Origin: Ophiobolus disseminans | Lineage: Eukaryota; Ascomycota; Dothideomycetes; Pleosporales; Phaeosphaeriaceae | Assembly (NCBI GenBank): GCA_010093685.1 | Contig: MU006216.1 | Coordinates: 2,412,487 to 2,476,486, forward strand | Reading direction: 5' to 3' | DNA length: 64,000 nucleotides | Shown: one piece after another, positions 45,101 through 56,502 of the stretch | Numbering within the stretch: position 1 is the stretch's first letter | How the letters are laid out: every line of letters starts with the position of its first letter | The notes under the pieces: model-generated | The model's database searches: none | Told to the model about the DNA's origin: nothing | Seen by the model: the letters and a program-made list of their open reading frames with translations, nothing else | Made by a program: the position numbers and the translations under genes

Positions 45101-46358
45101 GACAGAGTTTCTTGACCAAGCAGCGCTGACAAGGTTCCTACGAGCAGAGCCTTCTCGCGCCAGGCTAAGGTGGATCAACGAAGTCATTGGGGAGCAAAAT
45201 TTTGGCTTGGCTGCTAAGTCTTTGTACGACGCAGCTACAAAACAAGAGACAAACTCGTGGTGCCAGCGTGTCGAACTCTCCCTGGCCAGACTTGCATCGC
45301 TGGGCAAGGATGAGGTAGAGCCACCACAAGCAGCACCAAAAGAAAAGACGAAGCGAGGGAAGAACCCCGACATCTCCGTCGAGACGTTACAAAAACTCGA
45401 GTACGCCAATATCCAAGAGCAGGTCTATGGATATTTATTGCCTATCGTCACTGGGGCATTGGACGACGAGGGGGCCGTGGAACTGCTGATGAGTGAATTC
45501 GGTCAGGGCCACCTCCGTGATCGACCAGCGCATCAGTCGATCCTGAGAGAAGGCTTCAACCACTTGATACACCACCGGGTCATCGAGCCTGCTCTGATGA
45601 TCGATATTCTGACGCTCATGGATTCAGACGATGGAGAGCCAAACATAAAGTACAAATATGCCATAGACGTCTTGATGATACACTGGAACGAGTTCAACAG
45701 GACCACTCGTGATGGACTGTGGAAACTCATCTGGAAGCGTCTCTTTCTCAGGGATAACTGGAACGAGTTCAATCAGACGAGGGATACATCCGACGCTGAG
45801 CTTCACGAAGCGATATTGCAAACAAATCTGGGGTCGACTTTAGCATGTGTCATGGAGATGATGGGTAAGTTTGCGCTTGTAAACCATGTTGCATGGTCGA
45901 CTAACATGTGCTTAGACGGAGAAAAATTTGTCAAATTCAAGTTGCCAGAGAGCCCCGAAGAGGTCATCGAAGCCGGCACCGCCCATTGGGAACTCGCTAC
46001 CAGGTTCGCCAGCGAAGACCTTCGCGAGCCCATTATCAAGGACAACCAACTTGATGGGGACCTTCTGCGCGAGCATTTGGACAAGCACCGACTTGGTTCA
46101 TGGTTCCTTGCAGCTCAACGGGCGGCGAGGAAGGCCATCGAAGAAATGCGACAAGAAGAACAGGAGGCGTATCAGCAGTATCTACTCGCACAGCAGGGTG
46201 CTACAATCGCAGTCGAGAGTAACAATGAAGGTCCGTCAGCCCTTGCGGCGCCAGCAGACGACATGGAGTCGATGGACGATGCAGGCTCAGATACGTTTGA
46301 GGCGGACACGGAGAGTGTCGCGGATCAAGACGCGGACGTAGACATGCAGGAGTCGTAG
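42119..46358 (+). CDS. NUP133: Nucleoporin Nup133 (Y-complex / Nup84 complex)
   Basis: Four exons, 42119..42421, 42479..42545, 42598..45864 and 45916..46358, give 1359 aa. The last intron (51 nt, GTAAGT...CTTAG) is a multiple of three without a stop, so it could be read through; splicing joins EMM|DGEKFVKF. The N-terminus is basic and Gln/Arg-rich. A seven-bladed propeller region (about 100-500) starts PYSGSALTSAGLALALTHEKA. An alpha-helical stack runs to the end (for example FETKW-like PFQTKWRLLGQAEKLEAAHKL), closing with an acidic tail. Nup133 anchors one end of the Y-complex in the nuclear pore scaffold and acts in mRNA export. Length fits the family (about 1150-1400 aa). Confidence 0.88.
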
Positions 46359-47788
46359 GAGTTTCTTGCACTGGACTGCAAGTGTGTGATGGGGTTTCAA
46401 TTCGGCGAAAAAACATCGGACAACAGGGCAAGCATTGGGCACGGCGTTTCCACATGACGGACTCGCATACAGCGAGGTTTCCTTACTTTTCTTTCTCCTC
46501 TGTGTTTATACCTAGCGACAAGCCTCAAGGGAGCTGTCATTGAATTGCTGCGTGGCTCAGCTTGTAATGCATCAATGTACTGCACTTGATACACTCGTGA
46601 AAGGCAGTGTTCATAATACCTGCGAGGCTAACCAGGACTACAATCGCAGCACCTGTCGTTCGCAGGTGCTAAGCATAATGCGCGCACTGTGCGGTCCATG
46701 AGTCAATTTGCATCGGCAGATTGCAGCACGCAGGAACGGCGAAGTTGTGCTGTGCGAGGTCGAGACCCCTGCATTCTGATAGCGCACCCACGGAACGGTT
46801 CATTTCTGGAGTGGAGCGCGGGCGTCACAACGGTCTTTGCCGCGTGCGTCTTGATTGGCGCGTCCCTTTCTGTAAGCCACCGGTTCCAGGATCTGGCCTC
46901 GAGGCCTTTGGGCAACATGGAGCGGGTGCTGGCTGCAATGACATTGGCGATGGACGTTGTGAGACGAGACGAGACGCAGTGTCGTGGCTGGGGCAGGTTG
47001 CACGACAGGGCCGTTGGGTGTGAGGCGCTGGCTGCAGAGAGCGTTGCCAGCACAGCAGCGGCTGTGAGGCTGGGGCTTGGGCGATCACGTAAAACTCGGA
47101 AGGACATGCACGGCTTCGGTTGAGAGAGGCGTCACGTGTGGCTGCACCGGATTTGTGAGGAAACTCAATGCGAGGCCAGGCACGATTCGATGCGACGTGC
47201 CGTGGGCGCGCGTGTCTGGCTGGCGAATCTCCGAAGGCGCCGGGCCAGTTTCTGGAAGCAGGCGCAGGTACGACGAACAGCGGCCCAGCGACGACAGATG
47301 ACAGCACGCAGCACTCGCGAGCGTCTTGCGGTGGCCCGACTGCGACGGAGAGGCAGAGACGGTGGGATTGGCGGTGATATGCAGCCCAGGAGAGGCGGTT
47401 CTAATTCGCACCTACTGCACCGTGCAGCGCTGTGAATCCTTGGACATGGACCTTGACTTGACCCATCCGCGCTAACTCTGAACACGCTGGGCAGCCGCGC
47501 CCCCCTTCTCTCGACCACGGCCGATCTCGTCTTCTGCACACCACAAAACACACACGTCGCCATTCTTCTCTGCCCCATCTGTCCCGCGGCTGCATCTGCG
47601 GCAACGTCGCGACACCCTCCCCTCCCCCCGGACCCGTGACACGCCCTTCGCCTGTCGACTGCATAGCCCCCAAACGACACCCCCGGGACACGCTTGCGGC
47701 TCCCGTCTCGCTCTCCAACGCCGCGCCCGCGACACTCGTCCTGACATCCCCAGCACCCATTACCCCATAGGCATAGGGCTCCTTCGAC
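46359..47788. promoter_or_regulatory. Long upstream region of the casein kinase gene
   Basis: About 1.4 kb without a recognisable gene. GC-rich overlapping frames on both strands between 46690 and 47800 look like shadow frames. The last 300 bp are C-rich (CCCTCCCC) and probably the long leader of the kinase mRNA. Confidence 0.4.
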
Positions 47789-49473
47789 ATGGCGAGCGGC
47801 AGCAGTACCTCTAACGTGGTGGGTGTCCACTACCGCGTCGGCAAGAAGATCGGCGAGGGTAGCTTTGGCGTTATTTTCGAGGGCACCAACTTGCTCAACC
47901 AGCAGCAGGTCGCCATCAAGTTCGAGCCGCGTAAGAGCGACGCTCCCCAGCTGCGCGACGAGTACCGCACGTACAAGATCCTCGTGGGCTGCCGTGAGTC
48001 TCTCCTTCCCCTATACCACGTTGCGTGTCGTCAGCTGCCGATCAGGTGCTCCAGCATCAACACTCCGCGGCCTTGCCATTGCAGGCAGCGTGCAGTGCTT
48101 CTCGATGCATATGGCAGCGTATTGCTATCGTCGCACTGCCGTTGCCCTACGGCGAGCCGCACTGTCGCTGCTGCGCTGATGGGTGGCCTAACCTCCGCAT
48201 ACTATACACCCACATACGAGCAACCCAAACTAACGTACCGCAGCCGGAATCCCTAATGTTTATTACTTTGGTCAGGAGGGCCTTCACAACATCCTGGTCA
48301 TCGACTTGCTTGGTCCCAGCTTGGAGGACCTGTTCGACCACTGCAACAGGAAGTTCTCTATTAAAACCGTTGTCATGGTCGCGAAGCAGATGGTATGTGT
48401 CGCGACGCTGTAGATCCGGCCTCCGCTTACATTTTGCAGCTGTCAAGGGTCCAGACCATCCACGAGAAGAACCTCATCTACAGGGACATCAAGCCCGACA
48501 ACTTCCTCATCGGCCGCCCAGGCTCCAAGAGTGCCAACGTTATCCACGTAGTCGACTTCGGCATGGCAAAGCAGTACCGCGATCCCAAGACGAAGCAGCA
48601 CATTCCTTACAGGGAGCGTAAATCGCTCTCGGGAACTGCCCGTTACATGAGTATCAACACCCATCTTGGACGCGAGCAGTCGCGTCGCGACGATCTCGAG
48701 GCCCTTGGCCACGTCTTCATGTACTTCCTGCGCGGAGGACTCCCATGGCAGGGTCTGAAGGCTGCGACAAACAAGCAGAAGTACGAGAAGATTGGAGAGA
48801 AGAAGCAGACGACCCCAATCAAGGATCTCTGCGACAGCTTCCCGGGTGCGTCTCGTGTCCCATCGTTCATGTGCAATGCTAATTCAAAACAGAGGAGTTT
48901 AACAAGTACCTCAGCTATGTCCGTAACTTGGGCTTCGAGGATACCCCCGACTACGACTATCTGCGCGAGCTCTTCACCCAGGCCCTCAAGAGCACCGGGG
49001 AGATTGAAGATGGCGAGTACGACTGGATGAAGCTGAACAACGGAAAGGGCTGGGAAGTCATGAAGTCGCACCCATCTGCTGTCCAGCAGATGCACAACGC
49101 CAACGTGCACCACAACTCGTCCACCGCCGTCAACGTCCATGGCCAGCCCCACAGGCAAAACAAGACGCACCTGCCCATCGACCACCACCGTTTAAACGAG
49201 CCTCTCCCAAAGCCCGGAGCGACTCGAGCCCAGCCCGGAAGAAGCCCAAGGGAGAGCACGCAGCCGCAGATCAACAGGAAGAGCATACAAGAGCTAGCAC
49301 CACCGGAGGCAGCATCTACACAGGCACAGTTCCAGCATAGCCAACAGAATCTGGCATCGAACAACCGCGCGGCACCAGCAGCCACGCCAGCCCAGCAACC
49401 GAGACAGCAACCTGAAAAGGCCAGCGTGATGCAAAAGATTATGAACGTGCTCTGCTGTGGCGCTGGGAAATAG
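47789..49473 (+). CDS. YCK2: Casein kinase 1, plasma-membrane Yck1/2 type
   Basis: Four exons, 47789..47993, 48244..48392, 48440..48845 and 48893..49473, give 446 aa. The kinase domain starts VGVHYRVGKKIGEGSFGVIF. The catalytic loop is LIYRDIKPDNFLIG (D134) and the Mg site VVDFGMAKQY (D157). The CK1 signature LSGTARYMSINTHLG replaces APE. PEEFNKYLSYVRNLGFEDTPDY closes the domain. The C-terminal tail is Gln/Asn/Pro-rich and ends NVLCCGAGK: the CC pair near the end is the palmitoylation site that anchors Yck kinases to the plasma membrane. In yeast these kinases act in nutrient sensing, endocytosis and morphogenesis. The first intron is long (250 nt). Confidence 0.95.
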
Positions 49474-50329
49474 TACGCTCCGCCTGACTATCCGTCCGAT
49501 TCTCGTCCTTTTGCGTTGCATCCTGGAGTTCGTTCTTGAGCGACAAATTTCCCTGGCCGCGTGTGCTTTTTCTTGCTGTATAGGTATCTTGTAATGATTG
49601 ATAGATGGGCTCGAAAATCTCTTCCAAGGGTAATAAATTACGACAACCGAACACAACTGGACCGCCTTCATTTTCAACATCATCTTCATGGGCTTGACGA
49701 TTTCGCGTTGTGCGTTGCTCTATACTCAGCAAGCAACGTGTCCCGGCAGTCCTCTATTTCACATGGCGTTTGCGGCGTCGCGATTGGGGTAGCTACGGCT
49801 GGCTAGCATTTCATTTCATCAGACCATCCTTTTTGTATCAGAGAGGGGAGAAAACATAACATGTAAAGGAGTCTCTGTATCGGGACCGGGAGGGCTCTGA
49901 GGTATAGGGCGCGTGGGAGAGTGGGAGAGTCCCGGGTTTTGTGCAAGTAGATGAACAGAGCGTAAAATAGATGAAACACTTCAAACTTGTGCTTTTACAT
50001 GCGTGATACTTGAGTATACCTTGCCGTTGCGGTTTCGAAGAATGCACGCAATTGAGTGGGAGGGTTGGATGCAGAACTTACCACGACTGCACTGTCAGGA
50101 ACGTACAATTTGTGCATGTCTAGCTCCCAGATTTACATCATCTCAACGTTACTGTGTCTGACATGCTTTACAAGGTCGAAGTCTGACGCTTGGACTGGGA
50201 GCGCGTCTACCCGCCGCAGGGCCGTACCTACCACGCTCGACACCACCTTCAACGGCACCCTTGCAAACTCATCAACAACGCCCTCGGCCATCCCTCGCTC
50301 ATCGCCGATTCATACTTTGCAGCGCCGCG
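49474..50329. other. Intergenic region, kinase 3' flank and SWC4 promoter
   Basis: About 0.86 kb, no recognisable gene. AT-rich 3' flank followed by promoter sequence. Confidence 0.4.
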
Positions 50330-52293
50330 ATGGCGTCTGGACGCGATGTGCGCGACATGCTCGGTCTGCCCATGGGCGGTGATGCGCCCAAGGCAGCGAT
50401 ACAAAAGCGACCGAAGCTGGCAGGAGGATCGCGCAAGATACGTACGTGAAGGCCGTAGACGATAGACTCTGTAGGCATATGTGAGGGTGTAAGCTAACAG
50501 ACGTGTGCAGAAGGTGTTGCGCGTGAAGTTGCAGCGCTGTACGGCGAACGGCCGCCCCCAGTCGCAGTCTACGAAGAGAAGAAGTCGTACCGCGCAAAGA
50601 GGCAGAACACCGGGCCTGCGAAGAAATGGTACATGCTCGAACATAACCTACTTCCAAATGATATGCTGATCATCAGGATAGGGAACAACAAGCCTTCCGA
50701 ATTGCTGCCCGCCGAGATGACTTGGTCCTGAGGCACTGGCGGCGCAAGCACGCGACCGCCCCGCCTGTTCAAGCGCCCGACGACACAAAAATGGAAGACG
50801 GCGAAAACACAGATGTTCAAGTCCCTCTTTGCGCCGAGTACGAGAAGTACGACGTCCAGGTCGATCTACCCACCTTCACCGACGACGAATACGATGTTCT
50901 CCTCCGCAGCGAGGACTGGAGCCGAGAAGAGACGGAGTATTTGTTACAGATGGTCAACGACTTCGCATACCGGTGGGCAGTCATATGGGACAGATACGAC
51001 TTTCTGCCGTTCCACAAGCTTTACGATGGCGGGGAGAGTGCGAAAGGCGATGCAGACCAAGCGCTGGCTGCCATGCCCTTTGCACCCTCCAAGAAGCGGA
51101 CCGTAGAGGATCTCAAGGCGCGATTCTACGACATATCGGCGAAACTAATGAAGCACCGGATACCTGAAGTGCACATGGACGCCGAGCAGTACAGCTTGTA
51201 CGAAATGCTCTCCAAGTTCGATCCAGTCATGGAGCGGAATCGGAAGATGCTGGCGACAGCGCTCATGAACCGGAGCATGGACGAAGTCAAGGAGGAAGAG
51301 TTCCTCCTCACAGAGCTCCAGCGCATCAACATGGCAGCCGTCCGACTCGACGCAGAGCGCGAAGAGCTTCGATCCAGACTTGATGCGCCAACGGCGAACT
51401 CATCCGTATCAGCTGGTCTTCAAGCCTTCACATCATCACAATCGCTACAAGCACTCTTTCAGCAACTGTTCCAGCAAGATCGCAGTAAGAAGCGCGCATC
51501 AGGAGGTGGCACAGGGCCCGGTAGACTCAGTCTTAGTGCAAATGACATGGTGCATACTCCTGGCTCAGCACAAGCACAACTCTCAGCAGCAAACAGACGG
51601 CAGTCCATGGCATCCCAGCCCGTCGCCCAGACACCTGTCAAACATCTCTCACCCCGCGAAGAACACCGTTACAACGTCTCCACGCATGAACGCCTGACAT
51701 CAGGCGTCACTTTCGGCTCAGACAAGCTCCTTAAGATGCGACAAGCCAAGTCGAACGTGCAGACACAAAAGATTGCAACAGCACTCGCTACTCTGGGCAT
51801 CGCAGACGTTATTGCCATCCCAACATCCAGAGTCGGCGACGTCTTCGAGACGCTCGTCACCAAACTCGGCAAACTCCTCGACGTGCGCAAAGTGCGCGAG
51901 AAAGAAGAAGGCGAGTGCCGCGTCCTACAGAACATGAAGGAAGGCGGCGGTTCCGGGACTCCTCGTGGAGATAACATGAGCGAGACACCGAAACCGAAAT
52001 CAGAAATCCAGGACACACCTGGCATCGATGCAGATGGCGAAGACGATGACGACAACAATCCCAACTTTGGAGATGACGATGCGCCTGGCGAAGAGGAGGA
52101 GGAGGATGACGCTGATGGAGACGATGATGGTGATGGGATGGAGGATGTCGATGCAGAAGGCGAGGACGAGAGCAGTGTGCAGCAGAGTCGCGCGACAAGC
52201 CAAGGCGTAGGTGGACAAAGCCACAAAAGAAGTGCCAGTGTCTTTAGCCAGGATGACGAGAGTGAGATTAGTACCAAGAGGGCGAGGAAGTAG
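50330..52293 (+). CDS. SWC4: Swc4/DMAP1, shared subunit of SWR1 and NuA4
   Basis: Exons 50330..50441, 50511..50628 and 50682..52293 give 613 aa. The N-terminus MASGRDVRDMLGLP is the family start. Intron 2 joins GPAKKW|EQQAFRIAARRDDLVLRHW, restoring the conserved W...F...R.D.L.L.HW element. A SANT/Myb-like domain follows (FTDDEYDVLLRSEDWSREET to FAYRWAVIWDRYDF). The DMAP1 C-terminal domain contains LLTELQRINMAAVRLDAERE and VTFGSDKLLKMRQAKSNVQ. The tail is Asp/Glu-rich and ends with a basic KRARK. Swc4 bridges chromatin remodelling (H2A.Z deposition) and histone H4 acetylation in the nucleus. The gene converges with the SDR gene 78 bp away. Confidence 0.9.
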
Positions 52294-52371
52294 ATCGAAC
52301 CAGGTATAGCGAATGAGCATCCATGTCCCATTTCTACTTCAATACATGTCCCCATCAGACCATACGCCGTT

Positions 52372-53366
52372 CTATATCTTCGCCTTCTCGCCCCCTTCAA
52401 TCCTATCGAACAGCGGCGCATTCCTCCCTCCGCGGAATAAATCTAACATCTCACGCCCCATCCATTGTTCTCTGTTCTTCGCTAGCCCGCGCTCCAAATC
52501 AGTGAATTGGTCTGCTTGTATGAATATACCTGCTCCGCTACCTGTACGTCACACATCAGCATACATTCACAGCTTGTCGAAAGTCATAAAAACGTACCGT
52601 TCCTCCCCTCATTCATCAGCCAACACACCGCCCTCGCAATAGATTCAGGTTTATTTATCGGCACGCCCACTTTGGCCATTTCCCTCGCATACACGTCCGG
52701 CGCAGCGGCCATGCGACGGTTATTCGCCGTCAAAATGGGCGTGACTGTTATGGCGGGCGCAACAACGCTGATTGCAATATTCACTTTCAGGCATTCTTGC
52801 TTGAGTGCACGCATCAGGCCGACAACGCCATGCTTTGCCGCGGAGTACAGCGGCGCACCGGCGGAGGCCAGGTAGCCGGCTAGACTTGCTGTTAGGACGA
52901 TGGAGCCGCCTGTGGGGTTCTTGCGCAGGAAGTGGATTGCGAGTTTGGTCGTGTCGCTTGCGGCGTCCATGTCGATGTTCAGGACGCGGCGGTCGGGCTC
53001 TGCGAGGTTTCCGGCGCTGTCGAGGGCGTCGGTGAAGAATTGGTCGGCGTGTTCGGCGATGCCGGCGTTGACGAAGACGTGGTCGATCTGGCCGAATTTT
53101 GCGTATGCTGCTTCGAAGCCGGCGCGTTGGCCGGTCCAGGAGGTGATGTTGCAGGTGTGAACGAGGAGGTGGTTGGGGTCATGCTTGAAGGATGATGGGG
53201 GTTGTTGCAGGTCGAGGAGGACGATGTTGTGTTTTGGGTTCAGGGAGGAGAGGAGTTGAGCTGTTGAGAGGCCTATGCCGGAGGAGCCACCTGTTATTAG
53301 GATCGTTTTGGGTGTTGACTTGAGGGTGTGGAATTCTGCTGCGTTGGGGTTGAAGAGGGTTGCCAT
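52372..53366 (-). CDS. Short-chain dehydrogenase/reductase (classical SDR)
   Basis: Exons 53366..52598 and 52541..52372 give 312 aa. The 56-nt intron joins EGRNG|SGAGIFIQADQFTDLERG. The cofactor motif TGGSSGIG is at residues 25-32, NAG at 100-102 and the catalytic YSAAK at 174-178, with Ser161 in the expected place. LDLQQ after strand 2 has Asp in the position that usually favours NAD(H). The C-terminus MLDLFRGGRNAPLFDRIEG is seen in 15-hydroxyprostaglandin-dehydrogenase-like fungal SDRs. The substrate is unknown and there is no biosynthetic cluster next to it. Confidence 0.85.
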
Positions 53367-54082
53367 GACTTCTGTTGAAGTTTGTACTGGAACTATATTT
53401 CCTCTTTCCAACCACTGAATTTGTATGTGCGGCGAGAAAATATCTACGGGAAATATGACAGATGAGAGACGCGCCGCAAAGAAAGTGAGGCGCAAGAGAT
53501 GTGGTATAGAACGACGAGACGTATAATTATCTAGCTCTTATGAGACTGACGACTATTTACCTAGGTAACTCGGCGCGCCGCTGCGGGGTTCGGATACACG
53601 TTGAATGAAGCACAATCGATGCGGCCTGACTCGAGTTTATGCGCTTGAAAAGAGTTTCTAGACTGAGGAGTCTTTCAAACGCTTCTAGTCAATGCTACCT
53701 ACTCAACATCAAGCCTCACGGCGATGTAGAACATGTCCACCAACGTTGGCTGCAGTTTCGATGCTTTCTAAAGCTTCCAATGCTGTCACCGTAGAGCCAA
53801 AGTAAAAGTTTTGGTGCTTGTGTCGCCATTGATATTACATGAAGTAGACTTTCTCAACACGGAAAAGGCCTTCGTGATTGCATTGTAGGGTTTGAGCAGA
53901 AGGTAGTGGTCTGGCCCCGATGCGCGCGCTGAACAAGGGAGGAACGCACGTGCAAGGGTCCGGACTAGCGCGACCCGTGAAGCGACACCGTGGAGCTTCA
54001 ACATTCGAGATCCACAAGTGTCCAGCTCGCCAACCTCAGATCCGCACAACGTCCAGTCGCAGCGGAGGAGACAATCGCCAAT
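53367..54082. promoter_or_regulatory. Divergent promoter region, SDR / p24 genes
   Basis: About 0.7 kb with no recognised gene or element. Confidence 0.35.
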
Positions 54083-54880
54083 ATGTGGAGACCCTCGATA
54101 CTGCTCGCCGCCGCGCTGGCGGTGCCATCACAGGCGCTTCACTTTTTCATGGACGGCGCGGTCCAGAAGTGCTTCTACGAGGAACTGCCCAAGGACACAC
54201 TAGTCGTTGGTATGGCTACTTCTACCTACTAACCACGATCTGGGAGGGCTTTCGTTGTATAAGAATCTGAGGCTGATTATGTTCAACAGGCCACTACCAT
54301 GCCGAAGCCTGGGACGACCAGACCAAAACCTACCAAACCAAGCCCGACGTTGGCGTCTTCCTCACTGTAGAAGAGACGTTCGATAACAACCACCGCATCG
54401 TCGCACAACGAGGCTCGTCACAGGGTCGCTTTACCTTCAGCGCCGCAGACTCAGGACAGCATCGCATCTGTGTCACACCCCAAAACGTCCCCTCAGGCGG
54501 CGGTTGGCTAGGCTCAAACGTGCACGGCACCGTCAAGTTCACGCTGGACTTGGCAATTGGCGAGACCAGCAAGATTGAGAGCACGGATAAGGACAAGGTG
54601 CAGACGCTCACGCAAAAGGTTCAGGACCTGAACTCGAGGCTGCAGGATGTAAGGAGGGAACAGATCTTCCAGAGGGTATGAGACTCCTTGACGAGAGTGC
54701 GGAAGGAAGATATGGCTAACACCTGCACAGGAGCGTGAAGCCGAGTTCCGCGACCAGTCCGAAACCACAAACGCCCGCGTTGTTCGATGGACAATTATAC
54801 AGCTCGTTGTTCTAGGTGTTACTTGCGCCTGGCAGCTATCGCATTTGCGCGCATTCTTCATTAAGCAAAAGCTTACCTAG
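54083..54880 (+). CDS. p24/EMP24-family cargo receptor (Erp1/TMED type)
   Basis: Exons 54083..54209, 54290..54675 and 54731..54880 give 220 aa. A signal peptide (MWRPSILLAAALAVPSQA) is followed by ALHFFMDGAVQKCFYEELPK, the p24 N-terminal signature. The GOLD domain has the conserved second cysteine (QHRICVTP). A coiled coil (KVQTLTQKVQDLNSRLQDVRREQ), one transmembrane helix (WTIIQLVVLGVTCAWQL) and a cytosolic tail LRAFFIKQKLT follow. The tail has the FF (COPII) and KxKxx dilysine (COPI) signals. p24 proteins cycle between ER and Golgi and sort GPI-anchored cargo. The family branch is probably Erp1/5/6-like, inferred from YEELPKDTLV. Confidence 0.92.
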
Positions 54881-55189
54881 ACGTCGTGGCAGCGAGTTTG
54901 GGCCGCGGAGCCTTGGGCACGCTATGGGCTGCCGGATGTACAAGTGAATTGGCTGTAGGATATGGCGTTACAAGATGGTCTGACAGGCATAGCGGTTGAT
55001 GTTCGAACTGAAAGGAACTAAGAGATTATCCAAGCATACACGGAACATGGAAATAAGCCCCCCAAAAAAAGATGTACTAAATACAGATCTCAGTGTGACG
55101 TTTGCTTAACCGCCGACAGTTTCCGTTTTGGCCAGTAATATTCAACGTCCCATCCACATCCAATCTCGAGCAGATGAGTGCTGCAACCG

Positions 55190-55229
55190 CGGTAAGCGGC
55201 GTTTAATCACGGTAAGCGGCGCCTAATTA
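55190..55229. repeat. 20-bp tandem duplication
   Basis: CGGTAAGCGGCGTTTAATCA at 55190-55209 is followed at once by CGGTAAGCGGCGCCTAATTA at 55210-55229 (three differences). Function unknown. Confidence 0.8.
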
Positions 55230-55733
55230 CGATCACTGCACGATGCTGTAGTGAGCATCCTTCAACTACTCGCACTCACTCGCGCCCCTCAGATCGCTAA
55301 GCCAATTGCAACGATCCAAGACCAGAGTTAACATATAATCCCAGCGTAATCGACTTTGACATAACTGTGCAACCGAAATCCTCTGGGCTTGGCTTCGGAC
55401 TTTCCTCCCCTAAAGCTACCTCTGTCTAGACTCGACACTCCGTCAATGCCGACACTCTACCTGAGGTAACCAAGAAGGCCTGTCTGTACGCTATCAGCCA
55501 CAACATCTATCCAGCTTCAACAGCCTTGCGACATAGGCCTGTCAGCAAAATCGACCTCACCGAGCTGCGCCGCACCACCGCATAGACAAATGTGCATATA
55601 CGGCCCCTAAGTTCAGCCTGCAAGCGGAATGATCAAGTCGAACGGACTCGACACAGCTGATAACGGGATGTGCCGTGAAGACCTGTGTGAGGGTGCAGGC
55701 ACGTCCAGCTATGTCCAGAAATGAGCACATTAC

Positions 55734-55740
55734 TATAAAA
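55734..55740 (+). promoter_or_regulatory. TATA box of the small secreted protein gene
   Basis: TATAAAA lies 260 bp upstream of the ATG, consistent with a leader of about 230 nt that includes a probable 98-nt intron. It is one of few clear TATA boxes in the window, which fits an inducible gene. Confidence 0.4.
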
Positions 55741-56000
55741 ACCAGCTCTCGAACCTCTCCATGAAGCCCTTCTTCATCATCTTGACCAGCTCTCCCCCGT
55801 TCTCACCCGCTCCACCAGCACTCAGCGTACCATCCACCTAAACTTCCTCTGCCTACCTTAGTACCGTCTACCTGTTCTCATCAGTCCTCATCAAGTACGT
55901 AACAGTCCCGAGGTTCGGTCTTCAACGTGTTTCGCAACACAAAAGTACCTCCAATCACCCTCTCAAGTACTGACGACACTCCACAAACACAGCCACCACC

Positions 56001-56285
56001 ATGGTCGCTCACACCACCATTCTCGGTGCAATCATCAGCTTCGGCTTCCTCGCCGCTCCAGCAGCCGCCGGACTTCTCGGCGGCATTGATATGAGGCGGG
56101 CTTGTGAAGACCAGTACCCTGGATCGAAGGTTCTACAGCTAGGAGATCGTTGCAAAGACTGGGTGTGTGTAACTTTTGATTTGCAGGATATCGATACTCC
56201 TCGCGCTTGCGTAAACCAGTATGGTGCCAATGCGTTTGCTCAGTGTAATGGGGGCGCGTATGGCTGGGCTTGCTATAGAAACTAA
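56001..56285 (+). CDS. Small secreted cysteine-rich protein (effector-like)
   Basis: A single coding exon of 94 aa. The signal peptide is about residues 1-23 (TTILGAIISFGFLAAPAAA). The mature part of about 70 residues has six cysteines (35, 51, 56, 70, 82, 91), allowing three disulfides. Residues 33-56 and 68-91 are an internal duplication of the same 24-residue length: RAC-x2-QY ... W-x-C in both, with W54/W89 and C56/C91 at an exact 35-residue offset. Size, signal peptide, even cysteine count and position beside HET genes resemble fungal candidate effectors or antimicrobial proteins. No known family was recognised, so the function is open. Confidence 0.8.
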   Translation: MVAHTTILGAIISFGFLAAPAAAGLLGGIDMRRACEDQYPGSKVLQLGDRCKDWVCVTFDLQDIDTPRACVNQYGANAFAQCNGGAYGWACYRN

Positions 56286-56502
56286 ACGGAATTGGAGATC
56301 TAGTCACATGCAATTGAACACCATGACACTTTTCCCTCCTGTGAATGACACGCTGAAAATAATAATAATCGCGACTTAAACACCTCAGGGTGCTTTCGCC
56401 CAATATCCTTGGTGGAGAAGAGGTGGTGTTGGCAACTGCGCTAGCGCGCTAAGAAGGGCGCCAGAACATCCTCAAAACACCCCACTCCTTTCCACGCCCA
56501 AA

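Larger units (their letters stand above)
54881..56000. other. Intergenic region before the small secreted protein
   Basis: About 1.1 kb with no gene. It contains a short tandem repeat (55190-55229), a TATA box at 55734-55740 and a probable leader intron 55895..55992 (GTACGT, branch-like TACTGAC, acceptor CACAG) eight bases before the ATG at 56001. Confidence 0.45.

Noticed and set aside
45865..45915. Treating the NUP133 frame as uninterrupted here
   Set aside because: The 51-nt segment has GTAAGT and CTTAG ends with a branch-like CTAAC, and its translation (KFALVNHVAWSTNM) breaks the helical pattern. It is better read as an in-phase intron.
46689..47830. Several open frames on both strands upstream of the casein kinase
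   Set aside because: High GC keeps all frames open; none shows a family motif, splice support or plausible composition.
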